The notes beneath the pieces were generated by a model. That model was not told the DNA's origin and did not search any database. It worked only from the letters and a program-made list of their open reading frames with translations. DNA of 64,000 nucleotides from Streptomyces puniciscabiei. GTDB lineage: Bacteria; Actinomycetota; Actinomycetes; Streptomycetales; Streptomycetaceae. This document shows positions 8,424 to 16,418 of this stretch, piece by piece. The stretch's first letter is position 1. Every line of letters begins with the position of its first letter. Position numbers and translations under genes: made by a program. The stretch lies in assembly GCF_006715785.1 (NCBI RefSeq), contig NZ_VFNX01000001.1, forward strand, positions 558,001-622,000, in the 5' to 3' direction.

Positions 8424-9998
8424 TCAACGGACGAGCCGGTGCGGCCGGACTCCCAGGGTTCCCGTCGCGCGCGGCGCGACCGCGGTCGGGGTTTCGGCAA
8501 GGGGTCCGTAGTGCCTCCCGGTGGGAAGCACGCCGCTGTAGGCGTCCGTGGAGTCCTTGGGCGCGTTGGCATTGGTCTCGATGAACAGTGGCCGTACTCC
8601 GAAGCGGCCGTCTGTGGCGAGGCCCTCGTAGTCGCCGAGGAAGTGGCCTCCGGCGTAAGGGGCCTGGAGCCAGTCGAAGACCCGGGAGACACGGCGCTCA
8701 GTGGCACGGTTTTCCGCACCGCGGGGGAAGGTGAGCAGCCAGGCGGCGGTGGGCAGTGTGGTGGTGTTCCCGGCGGCGAGGTAGCGCAGGTCGTAGTAGG
8801 TGATCGCGACCGTGCCATGCGCGTCCACACTGATCGAGGGCGTGAAGGCGGGTGCGGAGGCGACAGAGTTGACCCGTGCGGGGGCCGACCAGGTCCGCCC
8901 GCCGTCGGTGGAGTGGATCAGCTCCACGGAGTCGTAGCCGCCACCGCTGAAGTCCGATCCCTCGTAGGCGACGTACAGCTCACCGGTGTGCGGGTCGATG
9001 GCGACGTTCGGCAGGTCGCCGCCCGCCCGCAGGGTCTTGGTCGCGTCGGTGGGGGCGTTGGGGTCGACTTCGGGTGCGGCCGTGTCCTTGGCGATGGTGA
9101 CCGGCTTGCTCCACGTGCGGCCCTGGTCGGTCGACTTGACGACGGCGAAGTGCAGGTCGGTGGGTGTGAAGGTGCCGGTCGTGTAGTCGATGTCGTACGT
9201 CTGCCAGTCGAAGACGTCGTACAGGGTGTCGGTGCGCGGGTCGACGACGATGACGTTGCCGATGGTCTGCGAGTGGGGGACGACGGAGGTGTCCACGAAC
9301 GGGCGTGCCTTGGTCCAGTGCCGGCCGCCGTCGCGGGTGATGGAGATGTAGGCGGGCCCGTCGTACACCTTGGCGGAGTCGTCCTCGTCGATGCGGTCCC
9401 AGACCTGGTAGGCGACACCGGGGTGGACCGGGTCGGCGGTGACCGCGTTCTTGTCGTCGCTGAACCGAGCCTGCGTGTCGTCGATCAGGGGCGTCGTGTG
9501 CTTCCAGGTGCGGCCGCCGTCGTACGACGTCGACGCGGCGACTCCGTTGCGTGCGTCGGTGGCGTCGAACACCAGCCCGCTGGCGTAGACCGTGCCGTCC
9601 GGACCGGTGCTCATCCAGCCGTCCGAGGCCCGCTGGTAGTCGAGCCCGCCCGGCGCGCAGTGCGAGAACGGCAGCGGGGTCTCGGTGAAGTGCCGTCCGT
9701 CGTGGGTGCAGGTGGCGGTCAGCCCTCTGGCACCGCCGTTGGACCAGCGGTCCTGCTGGAAGATGCCGACCGCGTTGCGCGGGTCGCGCGGGGAGACGGT
9801 GACGTACGGCTCGTCCTCCGCGGACGGGTAGTTCGTGCCGGTCCCGTCACCGCTGATGTCACAGGCGGCGTAGGGGTCGCTCGACGAGACCAGGTGAACG
9901 GGCTGACTGCCGCCGGAGGCCGCGGCACTGCCGGCGGCGGCGACGAGCAGATATGCAGCGGCGGCGGCCACGAGAGACGCTCTTGTACGTGTGCGCAT
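8424..9998 (-). CDS. Secreted sialidase-like (BNR repeat) protein
   Basis: Exported protein of 524 aa. The ATG at 9998 follows GGGGGAA on this strand. The signal peptide is short (MRTRTRASL, Ala-rich core, AAAGSAAAS). Four clear Asp boxes are visible (SYDGGRTW, TRDGGRHW, STDQGRTW, STDGGRTW), which with intervening strands make a six-bladed propeller likely. The C-terminal third is also strand-rich (SISVDAHGTVAITYYDLRY). Such proteins often bind or cleave glycans outside the cell. The sialidase active-site Arg residues cannot be confirmed here. It is not clearly in an operon with the 5575 gene, because 173 nt separate them. Confidence 0.8.
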   Translation of the reverse strand: MRTRTRASLVAAAAAYLLVAAAGSAAASGGSQPVHLVSSSDPYAACDISGDGTGTNYPSAEDEPYVTVSPRDPRNAVGIFQQDRWSNGGARGLTATCTHDGRHFTETPLPFSHCAPGGLDYQRASDGWMSTGPDGTVYASGLVFDATDARNGVAASTSYDGGRTWKHTTPLIDDTQARFSDDKNAVTADPVHPGVAYQVWDRIDEDDSAKVYDGPAYISITRDGGRHWTKARPFVDTSVVPHSQTIGNVIVVDPRTDTLYDVFDWQTYDIDYTTGTFTPTDLHFAVVKSTDQGRTWSKPVTIAKDTAAPEVDPNAPTDATKTLRAGGDLPNVAIDPHTGELYVAYEGSDFSGGGYDSVELIHSTDGGRTWSAPARVNSVASAPAFTPSISVDAHGTVAITYYDLRYLAAGNTTTLPTAAWLLTFPRGAENRATERRVSRVFDWLQAPYAGGHFLGDYEGLATDGRFGVRPLFIETNANAPKDSTDAYSGVLPTGRHYGPLAETPTAVAPRATGTLGVRPHRLVR

Positions 9999-10203
9999 GG
10001 CGATTCCCCCAACTCCGCGAATGACGGTTCGTCATGGGCTGTGCCGGCGAAGGTACGCCCCGGGGTCGCCGGGACATGAGTCGCCTCGCGAGCCTAACCC
10101 TGCACTGCTGGAATGGAGTTGGAGGGAGCGGTCAAGGACACGTCAATCTGCACGCCGGCCACCATGCAGGCGGAGCCGGTGCCCCGCGAACCGGCCCACC
10201 GCG

Positions 10204-10692
10204 TCATTCCGGAAAAATGCGAAACTCGAATTCGGGACGGTCCCACGGCACGGCGGGCGGGTTCGCGAACGCGGTCCCGGTCCGCACCGCACCAACGCGG
10301 TGGTAGAAGTCCTCGGCGGGAAGATGCGACACGACCTTGAGACGGTCGAGCCCGGCGGCACGGGCTTCGGACTTCATGTGCGCGACGAGTAGCCGTCCAA
10401 TACCCCGTCCTTGCACTTCGTCGGCGACGAACAGCAGGTCGAGCTCCGGCGGAGCGAGGACGAGCGAGTAGAACCCGAGGACCCGGCCTCCATGCTCGTC
10501 GGCGCCGACGGCCACAAAGGCGCGGTGGGCCTCGATGTAATCAGGACCGACCCGGTAGCCCGCCACTGCGGCTGCGTACTTACCCTCGTAGGCGCGTGAG
10601 CCACGCACGAGCCGCGTGAGCCGTTTGGCATCCCTCGCCACGGCCCTCCGTATCGTGATCGGCTGGCTGATCGAGGAAGTGCGTGAACTCAT
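10204..10692 (-). CDS. GNAT family N-acetyltransferase
   Basis: Acetyl-CoA-dependent acyltransferase of 162 aa, a normal length for a single-domain GNAT. The ITIRRAVARDA start strand, the LDLLFVADEVQGRGIGRLLVAHM region (acetyl-CoA-binding motif A, Q-x-x-G-x-G/R at about residues 106-112) and the following helix are typical. The ATG at 10692 was chosen because the protein then begins just before the first beta strand; no good ribosome binding site is visible. The substrate is unknown. Confidence 0.85.
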   Translation of the reverse strand: MSSRTSSISQPITIRRAVARDAKRLTRLVRGSRAYEGKYAAAVAGYRVGPDYIEAHRAFVAVGADEHGGRVLGFYSLVLAPPELDLLFVADEVQGRGIGRLLVAHMKSEARAAGLDRLKVVSHLPAEDFYHRVGAVRTGTAFANPPAVPWDRPEFEFRIFPE

Positions 10693-10875
10693 CCAAAGAG
10701 TATTTCGCACCGGAGAGTGCCTTCGTGCGGCGGGTCGGCTGCCCGGGCAGGCGCTACCGCACCGCTCCCGGGAACCGCTCGCCCAGGCCCCGATCGACCA
10801 CGTCACTGGCAGCGTCCTTGCTCCGTGTGCTCGAAAGCGGAGAGCCGCCGTGAGCGGGGTGCGGATGGACTGGGC

Positions 10876-11745
10876 TCAGTCCTCGTCCTGGGCGCGTCGG
10901 TAGAGCTTGGCGATGTCGTCGTCGAAGTACGCGGCGTAGGAGACATCGTCCTGGTCGCCGCCGCCCTCGTGGCCGCCCAGGACGCCGATGACCGTGCCGG
11001 TGTGGCTCTTGGGGTCGTAGTCGGTGAGCCAGGGGCTGCCGCTGGTCCCGTCCGCGAGGTCGGTGCACTGGATGCGCAGCTGGGTGTCACTGAACTTCGT
11101 GGTGCGGTTCCGGCACGAGACGGGGGTGTCGCGGCTGGTGGGGTAGCCGGTGATCTTGACCTTGTTGTCGAAGCCGCGGTTTACGCCGAGGGTGTTGCCG
11201 CCCAGGACGTCCTGGATGTCCTTTCCGTCCTTCTGGTCGAGGACGAGGAAGGCGACGTCGAGGTCCTCATCCTGCGACGTGGCCCAGCGGTCGTCGACAA
11301 CCACCTTTCTGACCTTCCACAGGCCGGTGGGCTCGTCGCCGTTGCGGTAGCCGGGGGCGAAGACCAGGTCGTTCAGCGGCTGTCCGGAGTCGGCGTCGAA
11401 GGCGCAGTGGGCGGCGGTGATCAGCATGTTCCGGCCCGGACTCTGCACCACGCTCGCTGTGCAGAAGTGGGCGCCCTGGTCATCCTTCTCGAAGACCGCG
11501 CCGATCCGGGCATTCTCCTCGGTCCTGCGGGGAATGTACGCGTTGCCGTCCTTGACCGGGACCGTCTCGGAGAGGGCCTGGTCCTGGTCCTGCGGGGCCT
11601 GGCCCGGTTCGCCGGACTTGCCGAAACCGCTGCGCCCGCTGCTTCTGGCCGCATGGGTCACCGAAGTGGCGTCGCCCACCACTGCCGCTGCCGCGACGAA
11701 GACCAGCATGAGGGGCAAGACGGATTTCCTGGCCAGCCAGCGCAC
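10876..11745 (-). CDS. Secreted trypsin/V8-like serine protease
   Basis: Chymotrypsin-fold (S1-type) protease of 289 aa with GTG start at 11745. The N-terminal signal sequence is MRWLARKSV plus a hydrophobic stretch. The catalytic triad is visible: His113 in TAAHC, Asp163 in DLDVAFLVLD and Ser235 in GTSGSPW. Cys95-Cys114 and Cys211-Cys227 are candidate disulfides. The residue before the nucleophile pattern (GTSGSP) resembles glutamyl endopeptidase/V8-like enzymes more than GDSGGP trypsins. A ~60-residue polar stretch after the signal peptide may be a propeptide. It acts outside the cell. Confidence 0.9.
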   Translation of the reverse strand: MRWLARKSVLPLMLVFVAAAAVVGDATSVTHAARSSGRSGFGKSGEPGQAPQDQDQALSETVPVKDGNAYIPRRTEENARIGAVFEKDDQGAHFCTASVVQSPGRNMLITAAHCAFDADSGQPLNDLVFAPGYRNGDEPTGLWKVRKVVVDDRWATSQDEDLDVAFLVLDQKDGKDIQDVLGGNTLGVNRGFDNKVKITGYPTSRDTPVSCRNRTTKFSDTQLRIQCTDLADGTSGSPWLTDYDPKSHTGTVIGVLGGHEGGGDQDDVSYAAYFDDDIAKLYRRAQDED

Positions 11746-11929
11746 AAGGTCATTATCGACGCCGGCCGGGAATTCGGGAGGTGCTTCACGGGGAGGCTCC
11801 CGTCACAATCCACCGTCCCCAAGGCACCGGCCTGTCAGCCCACACCCGCAAAGACGTGGACACCATCACTTCCGAGCTCCGTAGCCGCCCACACAGGACC
11901 GTCGGCATCGTGGCCAGGGTGAGGAGGGG

Positions 11930-12720
11930 GAGTTGCCGCGGCCGGCCGCGGCGGCCGAGCGCCCAGCGAGCACCCGCCGGCCCGCGCCGTCGTGGACGCC
12001 GCACACGTCCGGGGTCTCGCCCTGCCTGCCGCGGAGGACTTCGCCTCCACTCCGGGCGTCGGAGTCACGGCCACGGTGGACGGCCGCAAGGTCGCCGTCG
12101 GCTCCCCAGCCCGGCTGCTGTCCGGCACCGAGGGCGCGCACACCGCCGTCGCCGCCGAGCTGGAGGACGGCGGGCGTACCGCGGTGCTGGTGGTGGTCGA
12201 CGGCACGCCGGCCGGGGTCCTGGGCATCTCCGACCAGCTGCGGCCGGACGCCGCCGACACCGTCGCATCGCTCGTCTCGCTCGCCGGAACGCCGCCGACG
12301 CCGGCCACCGGGGACAATCCGCGCGCCGCGGCCCGCCTGGCCGCCGACCGACGTCCGCGCCGGCCTGCTCCCGCAGGACAAGGTCGCCCGCGGTCCGGGA
12401 ACCGGAGCAGGCCGGCCGCAAGGTCCTGCATGGGCGACGGCGTCAACGCCGCGCCCGCCCTGGCCTCCGCCCACACCGGCATCGCCATGGGCCGGACCGG
12501 CTCCGACCTGGCCCTGGAGACCGCCGACGCGGTGATCGCCCGCGACGACCTGGCCACCGTACCCGCCGTGGTGACCCTCTCCCGCCGGGCCCGCCGCCTG
12601 GTCGTGCAGAACCTGGTCATCGCCGCCGTCTTCATCTCCGGCCTGGTCGTCTGACACCTCACCTCCCCCTCCCCCGCGGCGTCCTCGGCCACGAGGGCTC
12701 GACCGTCATCGTCAGCGAGG
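11930..12720 (+). pseudogene. P1B-type heavy-metal ATPase, C-terminal half, multiply frameshifted
   Basis: The reading frame has to jump several times to recover a metal-transporting P-type ATPase. It runs from SEHPPARAVVDAA and the N-domain (~11965-12150) through TGDNPR (~12308), VRAGLLPQDKVA in a second frame (~12350-12386) and EPEQAGRKVL in a third (~12400-12430), back to MGDGVNAAPAL and a TM segment (12430-12650). An in-frame TGA at 12652 is followed by GVLGHEGSTVIV in another frame. The N-terminal half with metal-binding and transmembrane parts and the DKTGT phosphorylation site is absent. The invariant GDGxND has become GDGVNA. It was probably a zinc or cobalt-class exporter, and it abuts the Zur island. 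Confidence 0.85.
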
Positions 12721-12759
12721 CGTCGCACAGCAACACATGACCGACCACTCATATGGACA

Positions 12760-12774
12760 TGGATTTCATTTCCA
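12760..12774 (+). promoter_or_regulatory. Zur-type box A
   Basis: TGGATTTCATTTCCA, flanked by A and T, gives outer arms ATGGA/TCCAT. It lies 50 nt upstream of the Fur-family gene at 12824 and matches the other four boxes of the island in the right half (CATTTYCA). Confidence 0.7.
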
Positions 12775-12823
12775 TCTACGGTGGAGGTGCCGACCCGGCA
12801 CGAGCCACAGGGGGTGATGCGCC

Positions 12824-13312
12824 ATGGGCGGCCGGACGACCCGACAACGCAAGGCGGTCACGCGCGTACTCGCGGCCTGCCAGGACTTCGTGTCGGCCCA
12901 GGAGTTGTACGCCCTTCTGGTGGCCGGCGACCACGCGATCGGCCTGACCACCGTCTACCGCGCCCTGCGTGAGCTGGAGGTGGACGGCGGTGTGGACGTC
13001 GTACGCGACGAGACCGGCGGGCGGCTCTACCGGCTGCGTCCGGCCGACGGGCACCGCCACTACCTGATGTGCCGCGACTGCGGCCGCAGCCGGCCGGTGG
13101 ACTCCGAGGTCGTCGAGGAGTGGGCGGGCCGGATCGCCGCCGCGACCGGCTTCACCGCGGTGGAGCACACCGTCGAACTCACCGGCGTCTGCGCCGACTG
13201 TCTGGCCCGCACCGACGGAGGCCGGCCGTCCGGGAACGAAGGAGAAGAACCGCCATGCCGCTGGGATCGCGCCCCGGGCCCCCGGGGCCCAGTCCACAGG
13301 TGCGCGAGCTGA
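12824..13312 (+). CDS. zur: Fur-family zinc uptake regulator (Zur paralogue 1)
   Basis: Metal-dependent repressor of 162 aa. The N-terminal winged helix (RQRKAVTRVLAACQDFVSAQELY, LTTVYRALREL recognition helix at ~41-50) is followed by the Fur dimer domain with HRHYLMCRDCGRS and GVCADC. Cys83/Cys86 and Cys123/Cys126 form the structural Zn(Cys)4 site, and the HRH cluster (76-79) is a usual regulatory-site element. The VDSEVVEEW segment is typical of actinobacterial Zur rather than Fur or PerR. The ATG at 12824 follows AGGGGG. A ~30-residue C-terminal extension overlaps the next gene by 58 nt. A second zur-like gene lies at 22381, so their division of labour is open. Confidence 0.9.
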   Translation: MGGRTTRQRKAVTRVLAACQDFVSAQELYALLVAGDHAIGLTTVYRALRELEVDGGVDVVRDETGGRLYRLRPADGHRHYLMCRDCGRSRPVDSEVVEEWAGRIAAATGFTAVEHTVELTGVCADCLARTDGGRPSGNEGEEPPCRWDRAPGPRGPVHRCAS

Positions 13313-13530
13313 AGGAGACCGTGCGCACTCTCCTCGATCTCGACGACGACACCGCCGTCCTGATCCGCCAGCTCGCCTGCTCCGAACCGGGCTGCCCGCC
13401 GCTGGAAACGGTCGTCGTGGTGCTGCCGATGGAGGGCGACGCCCGACGCTGGACCTTGCACCGCCCCGCCGACCAGATCACCGAGGACGACCTGCGGGCC
13501 GCCCTGCTCGCCGCTGAACAGCACGACTAG
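13255..13530 (+). CDS. Conserved small Cys-containing protein of the zinc operon
   Basis: 91 aa, family not recognised with certainty. The ATG at 13255 has a strong GAAGGAGAA ribosome binding site and starts inside the zur 3' end (58-nt overlap). Residues ~15-90 form a compact alpha/beta protein with a CSEPGCPP motif (two Cys, four apart, at ~42-47) followed by LETVVVVLP. The Cys pair next to a COG0523 GTPase suggests a metal-related partner or client, but that is inference from context only. Its stop codon TAG overlaps the ribosome binding site of the next gene. Confidence 0.8.
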   Translation: MPLGSRPGPPGPSPQVRELKETVRTLLDLDDDTAVLIRQLACSEPGCPPLETVVVVLPMEGDARRWTLHRPADQITEDDLRAALLAAEQHD

Positions 13531-13539
13531 GAGACCGAC

Positions 13540-14589
13540 TTGACCACCTCCGTAACCGAAGGGCCGCGCGACGTGGGGGCACCCCCGGACGAAGTCTGGG
13601 GAAGGGTCCCCGTCACCGTCCTGACCGGCTTCCTCGGCTCCGGCAAGACCACCCTCCTCAACCGCATCCTCACCGAGAACCACGGCATGAGGATCGCGGT
13701 CATCGAGAACGAGTTCGGCGAGGTCGGCATCGACGACGCCCTCGTCCTCGACGCCGAGGAAGAGATCTTCGAGATGAACAACGGCTGCATCTGCTGCACC
13801 GTGCGCGGAGACCTGATCCGCATCCTGGGCGCGCTGATGCGGCGCCGCGAGAAGTTCGACCACATCCTGATCGAGACCACCGGCCTCGCCGATCCCGCGC
13901 CCGTCGCGCAGACCTTCTTCATGGACGACGAGATCGCCTCCCAGTTGCGGCTGGACGCGATCGTCACCCTCGTCGACGCCGCCCACGTGCTCCAGCACCT
14001 GGACGAGGTCAAGCCGGAGGGCGTGGAGAACGAGGCCGTCGAGCAGATCGCCTTCGCCGACCGCGTCGTCCTCAACAAGACCGACCTGGCCGGGGAGGAG
14101 ACCATCGGACAGGTCGTACGCCGCATCCGGGCCATCAACGGCGGAGTGCGGATCATCCCCGCACAGCACGCGCGCATCAATCTCCACGAAGTGCTGGACG
14201 TGGGCGCGTTCGACCTCGAGCGGGTGCTCGCCGACGACCCCGCCTTCCTCACCGAGACCGAGCACCAGCACGACACCACCGTCACCTCGGTCGGCATCGA
14301 GCTGAGCGGGGAGCTGGACGAGGACCGGCTCAACGCCTGGCTCGGTCAGTTGCTGCGCACCAAGGGCGTCGACCTGTTCCGCTCCAAGGGCATCCTCGCC
14401 ATCGCCGGAGCGCCCAAGCAGTACGTCTTCCAAGGCGTGCACATGCTGCTGGACGGCACCTTCGGACGCGACTGGCACGAGGGCGAACCCCGCACGAACA
14501 AGCTGGTGTTCATCGGCCGCAACCTCGACCGCGAGGCCCTCGAACGCGGTTTCGCGGACTGCCTGGCCACGGCGGGGGCAGTCGCGTGA
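13540..14589 (+). CDS. COG0523 (CobW/ZNG-like) GTPase, metal chaperone
   Basis: 349-aa G3E-family GTPase thought to deliver zinc or related metal during starvation. The G1/Walker [10 protein letters not shown] is at 30-38, the metal-binding CxCC (Cys83-Ile-Cys85-Cys86) in NGCICC, the Walker B-like IETTGLADP at ~111-119, and the guanine motif NKTD at 179-182. The C-terminal CobW domain (~250-345) ends LVFIGRNLD. The TTG at 13540 is supported by AGGAG 6 nt upstream, overlapping the previous stop. An N-terminal extension (residues ~11-23) is encoded by a short Streptomyces palindromic repeat. The gene overlaps the WD40 gene by 4 nt, so the two are translationally coupled. Confidence 0.95.
   Translation: MTTSVTEGPRDVGAPPDEVWGRVPVTVLTGFLGSGKTTLLNRILTENHGMRIAVIENEFGEVGIDDALVLDAEEEIFEMNNGCICCTVRGDLIRILGALMRRREKFDHILIETTGLADPAPVAQTFFMDDEIASQLRLDAIVTLVDAAHVLQHLDEVKPEGVENEAVEQIAFADRVVLNKTDLAGEETIGQVVRRIRAINGGVRIIPAQHARINLHEVLDVGAFDLERVLADDPAFLTETEHQHDTTVTSVGIELSGELDEDRLNAWLGQLLRTKGVDLFRSKGILAIAGAPKQYVFQGVHMLLDGTFGRDWHEGEPRTNKLVFIGRNLDREALERGFADCLATAGAVA
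13575..13611. repeat. Short Streptomyces palindromic repeat (SIREP-like), shortened copy, inside a coding region
   Basis: GGGGGCACCCCCGGACGAAG...TCTGGGGAAGGGTCCCC is a truncated version of the widespread Streptomyces repeat whose fuller copy lies at 15695-15733 in the opposite orientation. It is in frame and encodes the [10 protein letters not shown] segment in the N-terminal extension of the COG0523 protein. Confidence 0.7.
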
Positions 14590-15611
14590 GTACGACGGTG
14601 CAGTCCCCGCTCGCCTGGGAGGCCGGCGTCGACGACGCACCCGTCGCTCTCAGCGCGCGGGGCGATCTGGTCGCCGTCGCCGGGGCCGAGGGGACGGTGA
14701 AGGTTCTCGACGCGGCGATGGGCGCCGAGATCGGGGCGTTCGAGGTTCCCGGGGGCGCACTCGCGGTCGTGCTCTCCCCGGATGCCGGGCACGTGGTGGC
14801 GACCGGCCCCCTGGGGTACGCACTCTGGCGCCGCTCGGACGGCCGTACGACGGTGCGGGAGTCCGGCGCCTGGTCGGCGGCCGCCGCCTGGGCCGACGGC
14901 ACCCGGGTCGCGGTCGCCTCCGGCCGCCGCGCACTCGTACTCGGCGCGGACGGCGGCGAGTTGTGGCGCACGGAGCCCGCCGCGTCCACCGTCACCGACC
15001 TCGCCTGGATGCGGCAGGGGCGGCGCCTGGCCGTGGCCGCGTACGGGGCCGTGCGCTGCCACGAGCGGCACACCGAGAAACCGGTCGCCACCTACCCCTA
15101 CGTGGGTTCCCACCTCGCACTCGCCGTCGCGCCCACCGGGAGGTGGATCTGCAGCGGCAACCAGGACGCCTCCATCCACATCTGGCGCGCCCGCGACGGC
15201 GGCGAGCTGACCATGTCCGGCTACCCGGAGAAGGTCTCCCGGCTCGCCTTCGACGACACCGGCTTCTGGCTGGCCGCCGACGGCGCACCCGACGTGACCG
15301 TGTGGGACTTCTCCGGCAAGGGCCTGGAGGGCACCGCACCGCGCTCGCTGCGCTGCCACGAGACGGTGACCGCGCTGGCCTGGCGGCCGGGCGCGGCCGG
15401 GCATCTGGCCAGCGGCGGCGCCGACGGCACCGTAGCCCTGTGGCACGCCACGGCCGGGCGGCCCCAGGCGCGCCTGCGGCCCGTGCGCGAACTGGACGGC
15501 ACGGGCGCGGCGGTCGCCGCACTGGCCTGGACAGGTCCCTACCTGCTGGCCGTCGCGTGGCGGGACGGCCGGATCCGGACGTACGGCGTGCCGTCCCGGA
15601 CCGCGCTGTGA
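14586..15611 (+). CDS. WD40-repeat protein paired with COG0523 GTPase
   Basis: 341-aa cytoplasmic beta-propeller. Repeats with the usual GH...WD-like endings are visible: GTVKVLD (~36-42), [17 protein letters not shown] (~136), [12 protein letters not shown] (~196), PDVTVWDF (~238), [13 protein letters not shown] (~282) and [10 protein letters not shown] near the end, consistent with six or seven blades. The GTG at 14586 overlaps the upstream TGA (GTGA). WD40 proteins of this kind are known next to COG0523 GTPases in actinobacterial zinc loci; a scaffold or client role is inferred. No catalytic residues are apparent. Confidence 0.88.
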   Translation: MSTTVQSPLAWEAGVDDAPVALSARGDLVAVAGAEGTVKVLDAAMGAEIGAFEVPGGALAVVLSPDAGHVVATGPLGYALWRRSDGRTTVRESGAWSAAAAWADGTRVAVASGRRALVLGADGGELWRTEPAASTVTDLAWMRQGRRLAVAAYGAVRCHERHTEKPVATYPYVGSHLALAVAPTGRWICSGNQDASIHIWRARDGGELTMSGYPEKVSRLAFDDTGFWLAADGAPDVTVWDFSGKGLEGTAPRSLRCHETVTALAWRPGAAGHLASGGADGTVALWHATAGRPQARLRPVRELDGTGAAVAALAWTGPYLLAVAWRDGRIRTYGVPSRTAL

Positions 15612-16045
15612 ACCGCTCCGTGATCCGGGCGGCCGCTCCCCGCCCCTGCACGCTCGTCGTGTGCCGGGGCTGCTGCTGCGGCAACCCGCGCAAGCTCCCC
15701 CAGTCTCGGCTTCGCTCGACCGGGGGGACCCCCATCGGCACCGACCACGCCTGGCAACTGGACCGACTGCGCGCCGGCGCGGCGGAACACGGCTTCCAGG
15801 TCCGTACGACGGACTGCCTCGGCCCCTGCGACCAGGCCAACGTCATCGTCGTCCAGCCCTCCACCGCCGGACGCCGGGCCGGAGGCCGCGCCGTCTGGGT
15901 CGGCTCCGTCATGGACGACGACAGCACCGACGACCTGCTGCGCTGGGCAGCCCAGGGCGGACCCGGCATCGCCGAACCGCCCGCCACCCTGGCCCTGCAG
16001 TTCATCCGCCCACCGCGCGAGGCCCGCGCCCGTGCACGCCGATGA
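15608..16045 (+). CDS. Thioredoxin-like (2Fe-2S) ferredoxin-type protein with repeat insertion
   Basis: 145 aa. The N-terminal CTLVVCRGCCCG and the later DCLGPCDQANVIVV give the paired cysteine clusters of the thioredoxin-fold (2Fe-2S) ferredoxin family. Here the extra Cys could instead bind zinc. The GTG at 15608 overlaps the WD40 stop (GTGA). Thirteen residues (LPQSRLRSTGGTP) after CGNPRK come exactly from a 39-nt palindromic repeat at 15695-15733, between the first Cys cluster and the first helix, so the loop has been enlarged without breaking the frame. The partner is unknown. The protein is related to the divergent protein at 16419. Confidence 0.85.
   Translation: MNRSVIRAAAPRPCTLVVCRGCCCGNPRKLPQSRLRSTGGTPIGTDHAWQLDRLRAGAAEHGFQVRTTDCLGPCDQANVIVVQPSTAGRRAGGRAVWVGSVMDDDSTDDLLRWAAQGGPGIAEPPATLALQFIRPPREARARARR
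15695..15733. repeat. Streptomyces palindromic repeat (SIREP-like), full copy, inserted in a gene
   Basis: The 39-nt element runs from CTCCCCCAGTCTCGGCTTCG to TCGACCGGGGGGACCCCC and has the imperfect-palindrome pattern of repeats found many times in Streptomyces genomes, usually between genes. Here it is in frame (13 codons) in the ferredoxin-like gene. Confidence 0.85.
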
Positions 16046-16394
16046 CCTCGACGCCGGCGGCCGCGACGTCCTCGCGGCCGCCCGGCTCGACGAAGCCACC
16101 GCCGCCTCCGTCGCCACGACACTCCAGGCCCTCGCCACACCGTCCCGCCTGCTGATCCTCACCACCCTGCGGCAACGCCCGTACCCCGTCGGCGAACTCG
16201 CCGCCGCCATCGGCATGGAACAGTCCGCCGTCTCCCACCAACTGCGCCTGCTGCGCGCCCTCGGCCTGGTCACCGGCCGCCGCGACGGCCGTCGCATCGT
16301 CTACAGCCTCTACGACGACCACGTCGCCCAACTCCTCGACCAGGCCGTCCACCACATCGAGCACCTGCGCCTCGGCGTACGCGACCTCGGCTGA
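16032..16394 (+). CDS. ArsR/SmtB-family metal-sensing repressor with alpha5 site
   Basis: 120-aa winged-helix repressor. The DNA-recognition region is VGELAAAIGMEQSAVSHQLRLLRALGLV (~53-80), with the beta wing at RRDGRRIVYSL. The last helix carries Asp95-x-His97...His108-x-x-His111, the spacing of the alpha5 zinc site of SmtB/CzrA (D-x-H-x10-H-x2-E/H). No alpha3 or alpha3N Cys site is present, so zinc (possibly nickel or cobalt) is the expected inducer and arsenite is not. The GTG at 16032 gives a 14-nt overlap with the upstream gene, so it is the last gene of the operon. Its target could be a metal exporter. Confidence 0.92.
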   Translation: MHADDLDAGGRDVLAAARLDEATAASVATTLQALATPSRLLILTTLRQRPYPVGELAAAIGMEQSAVSHQLRLLRALGLVTGRRDGRRIVYSLYDDHVAQLLDQAVHHIEHLRLGVRDLG

Positions 16395-16418
16395 CGCACA
16401 GCATCCATGAGGGGTGCG

